The notes below the pieces were generated by a model. The model ran no database searches. It had not been told where the DNA came from and was given only the letters and a program-made list of their open reading frames with translations. A program made the position numbers and the translations under genes. This document shows, one piece after another, positions 56,213 to 64,000 of a DNA stretch of 64,000 nucleotides (the stretch's first letter is position 1; each line of letters starts with the position of its first letter). The stretch is from the NCBI RefSeq assembly GCF_005233515.1, contig NZ_QFZZ01000003.1, positions 463,259 to 527,258 on the forward strand, in the 5' to 3' direction. Origin of the DNA: Pseudomonas sp. CFBP13508. GTDB taxonomy: Bacteria > Pseudomonadota > Gammaproteobacteria > Pseudomonadales > Pseudomonadaceae.

Positions 56213-57607
56213 TCAGGTCAGATCGCGCAGAGCAGCGTCGAGGGTTGGATAGCGGAACGTGTAGCCAGCCTCGGTCAAACGCTGCGGCACCACGCGCTGA
56301 CCATCGAAAAACAGCTGCGCCATCTCCCCCGCCATTGCACGCACTGGCGCGGCGGGAATGTGCAACCACACCGGACGCTTGAGGACCTTGCCGGCCTGCT
56401 CGGCGAACGCGGCCTGACTGACCGTTTCGGGCGCGACCATGTTGTAGGTGCCGCGCAGATTGTCATCGTTGAAAGCCCGCGCGATCACCTGAAGCACATC
56501 GTCGCGATGCACCCAACTCATGATCTGCCGACCATCGCCCATGCGCCCGCCGAAACCCAGGCGGAACGGCAGCAGCAACGGCGTCAACGCACCGCCGGGG
56601 CCGAACACCACGCCGAGGCGCAGCACCACCTGACGCACGCCAAATTCCGTGGCCGGTTGCGCGGCGGCTTCCCAACGCGCACAGAGTTCGGCCATGAAAC
56701 CGTCGCCCTTGCTGGCGTGTTCGTCGAGGTTTTCACTGGCGTCGCGCACGCCGTAGAAGCCGATGGCCGAGGCTTGAATCCATAGCGCGGGTTTGTGCTT
56801 GGTTTTCTTCAGCCAGGTCATCAACGCTTCGGTGGTGCCGACTCGGCTGGCGAGCAGTTGCGCCTGACGCTTGGGAGTCCAGCGTGGGCCGGCGACGGGC
56901 GCGCCGGCGAGATTGATCACTACGTCGAAGGCTTCGTCGTGGCTGAATTCGCTCAGGGACTGCACGCAGCGAACGCGACCGTCGAACAGATTGGCTGCTT
57001 TTAATGGATCGCGTGCCAGCACACTCACGGTGTGGCCGGCGTCGAGTAATTGGTTGATCACGGCCTCACCAATAAACCCGGTACCGCCGGTGATCAGCAC
57101 ACGCGTGTGGGCGCTGCCGGCAAACGGGTTGGACGTGCTCTGAGTCTTTACTCGAGGGGATTTTCGACGGTCATGGCGATACAGCCAGACCAGCGGCGGC
57201 AACAGCAGCAACAGCGCAAAACCGTCGAGCCACAGGTGCGACCAGACCTGTTGTTGCGCTGACAGCCACATGTCCTGCGGTGCCCATAACAGGATGCCGG
57301 CGATCAACCAGCCCCACACACTCGACGCTTTCGAACGATTGCCGATGTGCACCAGCGCAAGCATGTACAGCGAATAGCTTTGCAGCGTCGCGCCGAACAG
57401 CGCGAGCCACCAGACCTGTTGTTCGTGGCCGGCGGCGGGTACTGCGTCGGCGCCCCAGAATGCCAGTTCGAGAACTTGCAGATAGCCGTCGAGTAAACCG
57501 GAATGCCCGGCCCAGGTCAGGGTGAGACCGGCGAGTATGTGCACGATCGCGGCGGCGTATAGCCAGAGCACTAGCGCTGGGCGAAGGGAGGTCGAGGGGG
57601 CTGGCAT
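56213..57607 (-). CDS. TIGR01777-type SDR with N-terminal membrane domain
   Basis: A 464-residue protein. The N-terminal 150 residues hold about four transmembrane helices (DoxX-like), and the rest is a YfcH/TIGR01777 short-chain reductase with NAD(P) loop LITGGTGFIGEAVINQLLDA and the typical IQASAIGFYGVRDASENLDE block. The E. coli homologue YfcH lacks the membrane part. The ATG at 57607 is preferred because AGGA lies 6 nt upstream; the ATG at 57625 has no spacer. It leads the minus-strand run down to 49888. Confidence 0.87.
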   Translation of the reverse strand: MPAPSTSLRPALVLWLYAAAIVHILAGLTLTWAGHSGLLDGYLQVLELAFWGADAVPAAGHEQQVWWLALFGATLQSYSLYMLALVHIGNRSKASSVWGWLIAGILLWAPQDMWLSAQQQVWSHLWLDGFALLLLLPPLVWLYRHDRRKSPRVKTQSTSNPFAGSAHTRVLITGGTGFIGEAVINQLLDAGHTVSVLARDPLKAANLFDGRVRCVQSLSEFSHDEAFDVVINLAGAPVAGPRWTPKRQAQLLASRVGTTEALMTWLKKTKHKPALWIQASAIGFYGVRDASENLDEHASKGDGFMAELCARWEAAAQPATEFGVRQVVLRLGVVFGPGGALTPLLLPFRLGFGGRMGDGRQIMSWVHRDDVLQVIARAFNDDNLRGTYNMVAPETVSQAAFAEQAGKVLKRPVWLHIPAAPVRAMAGEMAQLFFDGQRVVPQRLTEAGYTFRYPTLDAALRDLT

Positions 57608-57720
57608 TCCGTGTCCTGAGCGCATTCCTTGGGGGTGGGGAGTTTAAAGGAAAATCGCAGTCGTCAGATGCTCAAGTATTAAACGTTTAAGCGCCGCGGA
57701 TTCTGGCTCAGCGCATATGA

Positions 57721-57752
57721 AAACGCGTTAGCCATGATGGCGGAACGCGTTT
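57721..57752. promoter_or_regulatory. Two-layer palindrome upstream of the TIGR01777 gene
   Basis: Outer arms AAACGCGTT/AACGCGTTT (9 bp, perfect) enclose an inner perfect GCCAT-G-ATGGC dyad. It lies 114 bp before the start of the eight-gene run and 60 bp after the stop codon of the convergent-side LprI gene. Could be an operator or a cruciform terminator for the minus-strand LprI gene; no T run is present. Confidence 0.35.
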
Positions 57753-57811
57753 GATCACATCGCGGTGAAAAGGCGTCGGGCGCTGTAAACGCCCTTCTTC
57801 ACTTAACCGCA

Positions 57812-59179
57812 CTAAAAGCAGCTGCTGGCCACTATCGGTTCGGCCACTTCGGACTGAAGTCGCTTAATCGCATTGTTGCCCGAGTCGTTACCTTTCTCGG
57901 CGGCAAGCTGATAACAGGCCAAGGCGCGAGGAGTATCTTTCTTTCCTAGATCGCCGCTTTTCCAATAATCGCCTAACGAAACGAATGCATGCGTTGATCC
58001 CATGGTGGTAGCACGAATCAACTCTTTTTCAACGTCCAGCGGGCGCTGGCAGGGTCCTGAACCGGCCAATTCATTGCCAAAACAATAGAAGCCAGCCAAC
58101 GACTCAGCACCGCTCGGCGAATCAACGGCTGCTGCTTTGAAAAGAGCCTCAACTTTGTCGTATTCCAATTGCGGGGCCATACCCGACAGACTCAGCCCGG
58201 CCGCAGCCGAACTAGATATAGGATCACCTGAAGCGGCCGCGCACAGGTAATTTTCCAAAGTCGCTTCAAAAAGTTCTCCTGTCAGTCGGTATTGCTCAAG
58301 GCCGCCCAAGCCAGCAAATCCTTGTCCGCGCTGCCAACAGAAATTCTCCGCGCGACTCATTTTCCGCGTACTGGCTGCAGAAAGCTCTTTTTCAGGAATC
58401 GACCAGTCCTCAACCCCATCAAGCGTCCAGCAGGACTTCCGCGAAAAGTTGAAAAACTTGATGTTGCTGTTACCGGCGCGTTTATCCACAACGTTAACGT
58501 GGCGGTCATCCACCTTCTCGATCTCTATTCCTTCCACTTTCCCATCGGGCACAGCCACCATTAAGGGAAACGCCATATCGCGTCCCACCTCCGCAGTAAC
58601 GTAAGTCACAATCCGCCCAATATCCGACGTCCCCTTTAATACCAGCAGCTTCACGGCCTGCGCAGTTAGTCGCTTCTGCGATTCGGCATTAGCGGAGAAT
58701 GCTGGAAGAAACTGTGCAAAGTCTTGCGTAGGGCACGAGCCACGTCCAATTGTCGGGCCACTTCCGGTATCGGACGCGATATTGTCCAAAAACACTGAAC
58801 GGTCACGACTCATACTGGCGATGCAATTGTTCACCGCTGCCACATGCGCCGAAGAGCCCGGTTCCGTCTCCAACGCATCGACCTGGCAATCGGTATCGCG
58901 CAGTTTGATCCAGGCGCGCTGAGCCTTCTGGACCGTTGCCTTTTGGCTCGCCGCAAGAACTGGATCGGTTTGATACCCACCCTCGAGCCGAACCATCAGT
59001 TCTTGATAACTGGTATTCAACTGCTTATCTGCAGCAACCTTGGCACTCACAGAACATCTTTCCCTCTGAGAGTTCGTAGTGATATCGGCACATGCATCTT
59101 GAGCAAATGCTGCATGCGTGAGTAACGATGAAGAAGTTATCAGCACGTAAAAAGAAATACGCACCATGAGCTTAGCCAT
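57812..59179 (-). CDS. Exported LprI-domain protein with Sel1-like C-terminus
   Basis: A 455-residue exported protein. After a signal peptide ending at FAQDAC comes a typical LprI/DUF1311 domain (about residues 25-135), with LNTSYQELMVRL, QRAWIKLRDTDCQ and conserved Cys. LprI of Mycobacterium is a lysozyme inhibitor. A middle region of about 180 residues is unassigned; the last 100 (STHAFVSLGDYWKSGDLGKK, then ALACYQLAAEKGND) are Sel1/TPR-like. AGGGAT lies 7 nt before the ATG at 59179. It is the first of three consecutive LprI-containing genes. Confidence 0.8.
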   Translation of the reverse strand: MAKLMVRISFYVLITSSSLLTHAAFAQDACADITTNSQRERCSVSAKVAADKQLNTSYQELMVRLEGGYQTDPVLAASQKATVQKAQRAWIKLRDTDCQVDALETEPGSSAHVAAVNNCIASMSRDRSVFLDNIASDTGSGPTIGRGSCPTQDFAQFLPAFSANAESQKRLTAQAVKLLVLKGTSDIGRIVTYVTAEVGRDMAFPLMVAVPDGKVEGIEIEKVDDRHVNVVDKRAGNSNIKFFNFSRKSCWTLDGVEDWSIPEKELSAASTRKMSRAENFCWQRGQGFAGLGGLEQYRLTGELFEATLENYLCAAASGDPISSSAAAGLSLSGMAPQLEYDKVEALFKAAAVDSPSGAESLAGFYCFGNELAGSGPCQRPLDVEKELIRATTMGSTHAFVSLGDYWKSGDLGKKDTPRALACYQLAAEKGNDSGNNAIKRLQSEVAEPIVASSCF

Positions 59180-59235
59180 AGCAAGATCCCTACACATTAA
59201 AAAGCTGAATACTGCCTATTGAAATCATGCCCTAC

Positions 59236-60366
59236 TTATTCGGGCGCAATAGCTATCTTAAGTATGTAATCTTCGAGATACACAACAGCTTCACGACCAT
59301 TCAAATCAACAGGAGTAGGATTTTTAATAACGAATCGATCACTTGCACTAACAATTTTAATTAGTGTTTTATCCACTACACTGGCACGCCAAATCGTTTC
59401 ATCACCATTCTTGAAATACAAAATAGGACGCGACTTGCTCCAAATCGGGCTGAAAATATTCCAACCCACCTCGGGTCTATCGACTGGTGCAATAGTCTCG
59501 TACCCAGGAGTGTTTGGATAATAAGCTTTCAGCTCTCCAAATACCTCATCACCCTGAAATAGCAAACCACTTTTGGCATTCTCGAAAGTGTTCGACCATT
59601 GCTGAAGTAGCAAACTGGTTTCCTGCGGTTGAGTGCCTGACCCAACTTTATAAGCCATACCTCTTAGCTGGTTTCTTGCTATTTTTTCGCGATAGTAAAA
59701 GGTGCCGCCCATAATTCCAGCGTATCGCTCCCCTTCTTCATTGTTTCCTAAGTTGAACGCCCCCTGAAATCCTATGTCCTTTGCTATCGTGTACGTGATT
59801 GGCTGCACAATCGGATGCCTATCATTGTATTCATACAAACTACCTCTATAGATAGAATTAGGAACATCGTAATGCCCCTCGAATGCTACAACGTGCAACA
59901 TTCCAGATATTACTTCCGCTGAAATCAAGAAACGCTCAACGACATCTTTGCCATTCGGAAGGCCCGCCAGTTCAACAGTTTTCCAAGGACGACTGGATTG
60001 AGCATAAATTTTATCAGCGGGCAAAATTTTGACTTCATTTGAAGCACTGGCCCCAGGCAATGGTAACGGTGACAGAAATCCAATTTGCTCATTGTAAGCA
60101 TCTTCTAGACACTCAACTGACTCACAGGTGTTGCGCACATTCTCTAGCCATTCACTTTCAAGCACTTGGAAAGTACGTTGTTTTTTTAGAGGCTTGAACA
60201 CTTCACTTAGCTGCTCATCCAGCTTTGACAAAGAAGGCGTATTGCAGATCTTTTTTTCAACATCCGACGAGGCTTTACTGCAATCGAAACTTGCAGATTG
60301 TGCCAACGAACTAAATGCCACTAACGAGCAAAAAATAATTTTAATATGCAAAAGAGTTTTTCTCAT
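59236..60366 (-). CDS. Exported LprI-domain hypothetical protein
   Basis: A 376-residue protein with a signal peptide ending SLAQSAS and an N-terminal LprI/DUF1311-like domain: FDCSKASSDVEKKICNTPSL at residues 28-47, then WLENVRNTCESVECLEDAYN. The remainder (about 110-376) is unassigned and probably beta-rich. The base composition is clearly AT-richer than the core genes. It lies between two other LprI-type genes on the same strand, 56 bp after the next one upstream on the minus strand is not met, as 112 bp separate it from 60479; co-transcription is possible. Confidence 0.75.
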   Translation of the reverse strand: MRKTLLHIKIIFCSLVAFSSLAQSASFDCSKASSDVEKKICNTPSLSKLDEQLSEVFKPLKKQRTFQVLESEWLENVRNTCESVECLEDAYNEQIGFLSPLPLPGASASNEVKILPADKIYAQSSRPWKTVELAGLPNGKDVVERFLISAEVISGMLHVVAFEGHYDVPNSIYRGSLYEYNDRHPIVQPITYTIAKDIGFQGAFNLGNNEEGERYAGIMGGTFYYREKIARNQLRGMAYKVGSGTQPQETSLLLQQWSNTFENAKSGLLFQGDEVFGELKAYYPNTPGYETIAPVDRPEVGWNIFSPIWSKSRPILYFKNGDETIWRASVVDKTLIKIVSASDRFVIKNPTPVDLNGREAVVYLEDYILKIAIAPE

Positions 60367-60478
60367 GACCCTACCTTCAGAATTACTTTACCAACAGAAT
60401 ACTTGGTAATGCGCGCAAAGGAGCCTGGCGATTTTTTCTCGCTTCCATTCGATTTCACTCTAAGCTCTGACAGCTTGG

Positions 60479-61216
60479 CTATTTAGCCAAAGGCGCAACC
60501 GCGATCTGTCTGGCACGATCAATTGTTAACCGAATCAAACAGCTTTCCGAATACTCTCCAAATATTGCGCTATTGCATTCAAGATCTCTGTTTTTCATCC
60601 AGGCTCTTTGAACCTCACGAAAAACATCTCTTTTGTCTTGACTCAAACGACTCGCTTTATCTCGGTAGGCAGAATTGAGCAGAGCATCGGCGTCCGCAAG
60701 AACCAACTGATAAATCCCTCGATCTTTTTCAATCTTTACTTGAGGCAGGCTTTGCGGGATATCCGAATCCCAATTATTCAATCCATTATTATCCTCAACA
60801 GTTAGCAACACTGTTTTATTGTCATAATATCCATACTGATTTTTTGTTGCCCCACTTTTATAGACCAACTCTATATATACCGGATCGCTTGCTCGCTGAG
60901 GGTCATTAAGCAATGTCTGGCTCGTCACTTTCACATTGCCTTCGCCTTCATCTAACTGAATTCTGAAACAAGGGTTGGGGCCAGGCTGCGTAGCTGAGTT
61001 ACTGGCCTTCATGCAAGTGGCCAGGCTAGAGCCGCTCGCCTCATCACTACTTGACTCAACATCTTGAATTCTAATCAACAGTTTTATGTCAGGAACTGCA
61101 GAATAATCGGCTTGCAGTATCTTCGCGGAGTAGAACGGCTCCGCTTGGGCCGCGCCGTTAAAAAACGTAAGAGTCGCGACACAAAAAGGCAGAACAATAT
61201 TTTTAATCACAAGCAT
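60479..61216 (-). CDS. Exported protein with a C-terminal LprI-like domain
   Basis: A 245-residue exported protein (signal peptide ending FFNGAAQAE). The N-terminal 150 residues are unassigned; the C-terminal 80 match the LprI pattern: DALLNSAYRDKASRLSQDKR, then EVQRAWMKNRDLECN and a conserved Cys with an Arg-Thr-rich helix. The LprI part is at the opposite end from those of the two neighbours. The start at ATG 61216 gives a proper signal sequence; ATG at 61225 is the alternative. AT-rich codon use. Confidence 0.72.
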   Translation of the reverse strand: MLVIKNIVLPFCVATLTFFNGAAQAEPFYSAKILQADYSAVPDIKLLIRIQDVESSSDEASGSSLATCMKASNSATQPGPNPCFRIQLDEGEGNVKVTSQTLLNDPQRASDPVYIELVYKSGATKNQYGYYDNKTVLLTVEDNNGLNNWDSDIPQSLPQVKIEKDRGIYQLVLADADALLNSAYRDKASRLSQDKRDVFREVQRAWMKNRDLECNSAIFGEYSESCLIRLTIDRARQIAVAPLAK

Positions 61217-61473
61217 TAATTCCATTTAAAAAATTGTAAGAAAACCAATTCAACTACAAAAGACACAAGATAGATAAATTCTTGTACGGTCTCATCGTAA
61301 TTTATAGCCACCCAATCTAAAGATCGTTATTCGTTCTCCGAAAATCACGAAATCAATCCGTCCAAAATTGTTGAAACCGGTAGCTACACTGTCCAGATAA
61401 AACAAAAAGCAAAACGCTCACCGTATTCAATCCTTGATTCGTTCAGTTCGTCAGGTTTTTCTAAGGAACACAC

Positions 61474-61593
61474 GTGACAGATCTATTTGAACACCCTACT
61501 AATATCGAATCAACTGAACATAAAAATAAATCTGTTCCGTTAGCCATATGGAACAGATCCATTAAAATGCCACACCAAAATCAAAGCCGCTGA
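61474..61593 (+). CDS. Possible small ORF, 39 codons
   Basis: GTG at 61474 with AAGGA 8 nt upstream opens a 39-residue frame, MTDLFEHPTNIESTEHKNKS and so on, ending at 61593. It is the only plus-strand candidate in this region. The first eight residues look like the start of 4-hydroxyphenylpyruvate dioxygenase, but the rest does not, so it is either a scrambled remnant or chance. The otherwise empty 409-bp gap 61217-61625 also holds an ATCTGTTCC/GGAACAGAT stem (61530-61558) inside this frame. Confidence 0.2.
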   Translation: MTDLFEHPTNIESTEHKNKSVPLAIWNRSIKMPHQNQSR

Positions 61594-61625
61594 GCGCAAC
61601 ATCACAAATAAACCGGTCGCCTTTT

Positions 61626-62369
61626 CTATTTAAGAAACTGTATAGACTCCAAAACAGATTTCATGCCATCAAAGGACTCTTCACTCAAACTCAAAGAGCG
61701 AGGTTGGTTTTCTGCTGCCCCCACCAAGACATTTTCTCCCTGCACTATACAGAAACTAACTCTCGCAATATTTTTTCCTCCCCCCCCCTTAAACCCGAGA
61801 ACAAATCCAGACCAACCAGCCCCTGACAGCTTCTGAAAAAAGTAACTATCAGGACGACCGGCATTTTTGTTTGGCACCCAACCGTTGTCCGTAAGAGTTG
61901 CGGGACATTTAAAACCATTGCTTTGTTTAACATCCTGTAGTTCCGGGCTATCCTCTTCTGAACCAACGCCACCGTTAGACTGAAAATCAAAATTCCCGAT
62001 GCCGTCACACATCAACCCGAACCATTTTGACTTTAAATTATCATCTTTTTTAAAATTCCAATCATAACCTGCAGACATCTCGGCTTGTTCGAGATAGGGC
62101 CAATCTTTTTCTTTTGGAGGCGTCTCGGACTCCAGAAACACTACGTCTGGGGTATTAAACTTTACGTACTGGCTCGCTTTAAGATCAATAGAATAATTAC
62201 AATTACCCTGATGTATTTCTACAACCGAAGCACCAGAAGCCAACGTAGAGTAACCTGGTTCATTTCCTAATTTTAGAGCCGCACTACTCGAATTCCCCTC
62301 GGAGGAAGCCGCCGACATTGAAATCAAACATGCAGCAAGGGATAGATAAAGCCTCATCATTTTTTTCAC
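61626..62369 (-). CDS. Exported protein downstream of GH19-like hydrolase (candidate immunity protein)
   Basis: A 247-residue protein with a signal peptide (RLYLSLAACLISMSAAS) and a mature domain that I do not recognise: Gly- and Asp-rich, with three to four Cys that could make disulfides, and a C-terminal helix (EESFDGMKSVLESIQFLK). The GTG start at 62369 overlaps the last base of the upstream stop codon, with GGAG 10 nt before it. Such a one-base overlap behind a cell-wall hydrolase is a common arrangement of toxin and periplasmic immunity protein; the role is inference. Confidence 0.72.
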   Translation of the reverse strand: MKKMMRLYLSLAACLISMSAASSEGNSSSAALKLGNEPGYSTLASGASVVEIHQGNCNYSIDLKASQYVKFNTPDVVFLESETPPKEKDWPYLEQAEMSAGYDWNFKKDDNLKSKWFGLMCDGIGNFDFQSNGGVGSEEDSPELQDVKQSNGFKCPATLTDNGWVPNKNAGRPDSYFFQKLSGAGWSGFVLGFKGGGGKNIARVSFCIVQGENVLVGAAENQPRSLSLSEESFDGMKSVLESIQFLK

Positions 62370-64000
62370 TAGTAAGGTCTCCGATAAACAAAATCTAATG
62401 GGGCGTCAGAAAATACCTCAGGCGAGGTTGGATATCTCAATGCATCCATTAAAATCATCTGAGCGTTCGCAAAAGCCATAAACCTCGCCTGCACCCCCCA
62501 AATTGAACTGAAATTAGATGAAGGAGATCCGAGATTGACTGTTGCTGCAACATTTCCAAATGCAGAGTTCTCATAATAGTGCTTGATCTGTGCATTGGTA
62601 GTCAGTGTTTTTAGCACACTGGCTGGGCTACCATAGTATCCATCGGCCTGTTTGGAGGCACCAGACCACGCCCAATAAGCACCTGCACTATTGGCAGCAT
62701 CATATGAGCCTTTCACTGCATCACGCTTTGCAATTATGGCCTGCGGAATCCCGGTTGAAGCATCACTTAATGAGTTTGTTGGGTCAGTCATCAACTTCTT
62801 CCCATTTACAATGGGCCGATTATTATTTGCCATTGTAGTATGAGTAGCTAGAGTTTGTTTCACCTGAGGGCTAACAGCTTCGCCCTTGAACTCCCAATAT
62901 TTTATGTAATTACTTGCATGCGTCAATTGAAGAAAACCTCTACCATCCCAAGGCTTATACCAATAAGGGCTTGCCTCATGAAACTTCTGGTACCATTGAG
63001 TTTCTTGAGTGGCGTTTCCAAAAAAACAAGCCAATCGGGCAGGAGTAACTACCAAAAACTTACGCAGTGCTTTATTCAAATCATTTCTGCGCGTTAAGGC
63101 TTCCGTACTTGAGCCATCAAGAATTATTCCAGCATTCGGCAGACTGATCGATTCCCACTGCCATGTTGAAGCCTTTCGTAGCGAGTTCATTGGCAATAGC
63201 TGGACTAGTTCGTTTCGGCTTAACCAGCTGCACTTTCGAAACATCGCGATAAATTCTTTAGGGGGAAAGTGCCAGTGTTTACTTTCGACACCTTCAATAG
63301 CTGCATCTTCCCAAAACCCCAAAGCCACCTGATGCCTTTTTAACTTGTCATAGCTCTCTTGAGGCATTGGGCCGTTTTCGGCGACCCTCTTTAGCCAATC
63401 ATAGCGTGCGTCAAAATCGTTCTTACACCACTCACTTGGAAAAAAACATACCAAGCGCTTAATTCGGGATTGAGTATCAGCGGCTTCTAGTTTTTTCTTG
63501 CTAATATCTCTCTCAGAGACATAGCGCTCAGAGAGTTTCAGTTTCTCTTCTTCCGGCAGAGAGGTATATGCAGGAGATGTAGCTATACCTACAGCGTCGG
63601 TGTTATCCGAGACAACTTTCCCTACATCCAAAGCGAGCAACGCCCGAATGAATGGCGATTGGCAATGACTATCCTTATCTTTGTCGTCATTTACTAGCTG
63701 CCAACCTTGCCAGTGTGGAAAGTCAGCATCACTAAACTTTCCTACTGTGGGTGAGTTTAAGTTAACCCAAGCAGCACTGCTTTCTCCGCCATTTTTTCCA
63801 GGAAATTTTATTCTCCGCCAGTGAGCAGCTTCAACTGGCTGTAGTGGTTCCTCACCAATTACTCTGCCAAAGCGTAATAACTCAAAGCCAGCGCTTGGTG
63901 ATTGAGGGTATAAGTCGCTGGCGGTTTTAAAAAGCGAATACTCGTACTCACTTTTTTCCTCGACAGTACCCAGCTCAAATCCTGAATGAGTAAAGCTCGT
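62369..64000 (-). CDS. GH19-like cell-wall hydrolase, probable toxin/effector (5' end beyond window)
   Basis: The frame is open from the stop at 62369 to the right edge, 544 codons, with the true start outside. Near 62880-63100 is a glycoside hydrolase family 19-like core: LACFFGNATQETQWYQKFHE, with the catalytic-type Glu encoded at 63002-63004, then DGRGFLQLTHASNYIKYWEF. This is the fold used by chitinases and by peptidoglycan-cutting endolysins and secreted effectors. The visible N-terminal portion has a small SH3-like WVNLNSPTVGKFSDADFPHW block. No signal peptide is visible. I infer a type VI-type or similar peptidoglycan effector from the domain and the downstream exported genes. Confidence 0.75.
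   Translation of the reverse strand, partial: TSFTHSGFELGTVEEKSEYEYSLFKTASDLYPQSPSAGFELLRFGRVIGEEPLQPVEAAHWRRIKFPGKNGGESSAAWVNLNSPTVGKFSDADFPHWQGWQLVNDDKDKDSHCQSPFIRALLALDVGKVVSDNTDAVGIATSPAYTSLPEEEKLKLSERYVSERDISKKKLEAADTQSRIKRLVCFFPSEWCKNDFDARYDWLKRVAENGPMPQESYDKLKRHQVALGFWEDAAIEGVESKHWHFPPKEFIAMFRKCSWLSRNELVQLLPMNSLRKASTWQWESISLPNAGIILDGSSTEALTRRNDLNKALRKFLVVTPARLACFFGNATQETQWYQKFHEASPYWYKPWDGRGFLQLTHASNYIKYWEFKGEAVSPQVKQTLATHTTMANNNRPIVNGKKLMTDPTNSLSDASTGIPQAIIAKRDAVKGSYDAANSAGAYWAWSGASKQADGYYGSPASVLKTLTTNAQIKHYYENSAFGNVAATVNLGSPSSNFSSIWGVQARFMAFANAQMILMDALRYPTSPEVFSDAPLDFVYRRPY

Overview
The window is chromosomal DNA of a fluorescent Pseudomonas, most likely of the P. fluorescens group. 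The evidence is the high-GC Pseudomonas codon use, ordered blocks rep-xpt, dadR/dadA-ridA-dadX-pauR, rpmB-rpmG, radC/coaBC-dut-algC-argB, pyrE/crc, rph/yicC-gmk-rpoZ-spoT and oxyR-recG that match the order remembered from the P. aeruginosa PA5295-PA5346 region, and many copies of two intergenic palindromic repeat families typical of this group. No tRNA, rRNA, CRISPR array, insertion sequence or complete prophage was seen.

Layout: 1-6.5 kb carries the start of a GGDEF-type c-di-GMP protein, the Rep helicase, xanthine phosphoribosyltransferase, a CoA-transferase family enzyme and a c5-type cytochrome. 6.6-19.9 kb is a nitrogen and amine catabolism block: the PauR-type polyamine repressor, the D-alanine genes dadX, ridA and dadA with divergent dadR, a PauB-like amine oxidoreductase, a MocR regulator, a phospholipase D-like lipoprotein, an MFS carrier, a KauB/PauC-like aldehyde dehydrogenase and a small cupin. 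20-46 kb is conserved housekeeping: ribosomal proteins L28/L33, peptide uptake, CoA, dUTP, sugar-phosphate, arginine and pyrimidine enzymes, Crc, GltS, RNase PH, YicC, Gmk, omega, SpoT, RidA, ExbB-ExbD-TonB, OxyR and RecG.

From about 47 kb the window becomes accessory. A delta-60 repeat protein and an SCP2-like protein are followed by a strongly folded leader before a DUF6124 gene. In that leader the segment TACTCCA can pair either with an upstream TGGAGTA or with the TGGAGTA that contains the ribosome binding site, which looks like a translational switch. Next is a tightly packed minus-strand run of eight genes (49.9-57.6 kb). Most of its products are small exported proteins of unknown function, but it also includes an 816-residue fusion of an alpha/beta-hydrolase domain lacking its Ser nucleophile to an ATP-binding/phospho-His phosphotransferase module. 

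The last 6 kb is visibly AT-richer. It holds three consecutive exported proteins with LprI-like (DUF1311, lysozyme-inhibitor) domains, an exported unknown protein, and, starting beyond the right edge, a GH19-like cell-wall hydrolase whose stop codon overlaps the next gene's start by one base. This looks like a peptidoglycan-targeting toxin with an immunity gene and possibly extra inhibitors. The DUF6124 leader, the phosphotransferase fusion and this hydrolase/inhibitor cluster are the best candidates for undescribed biology.
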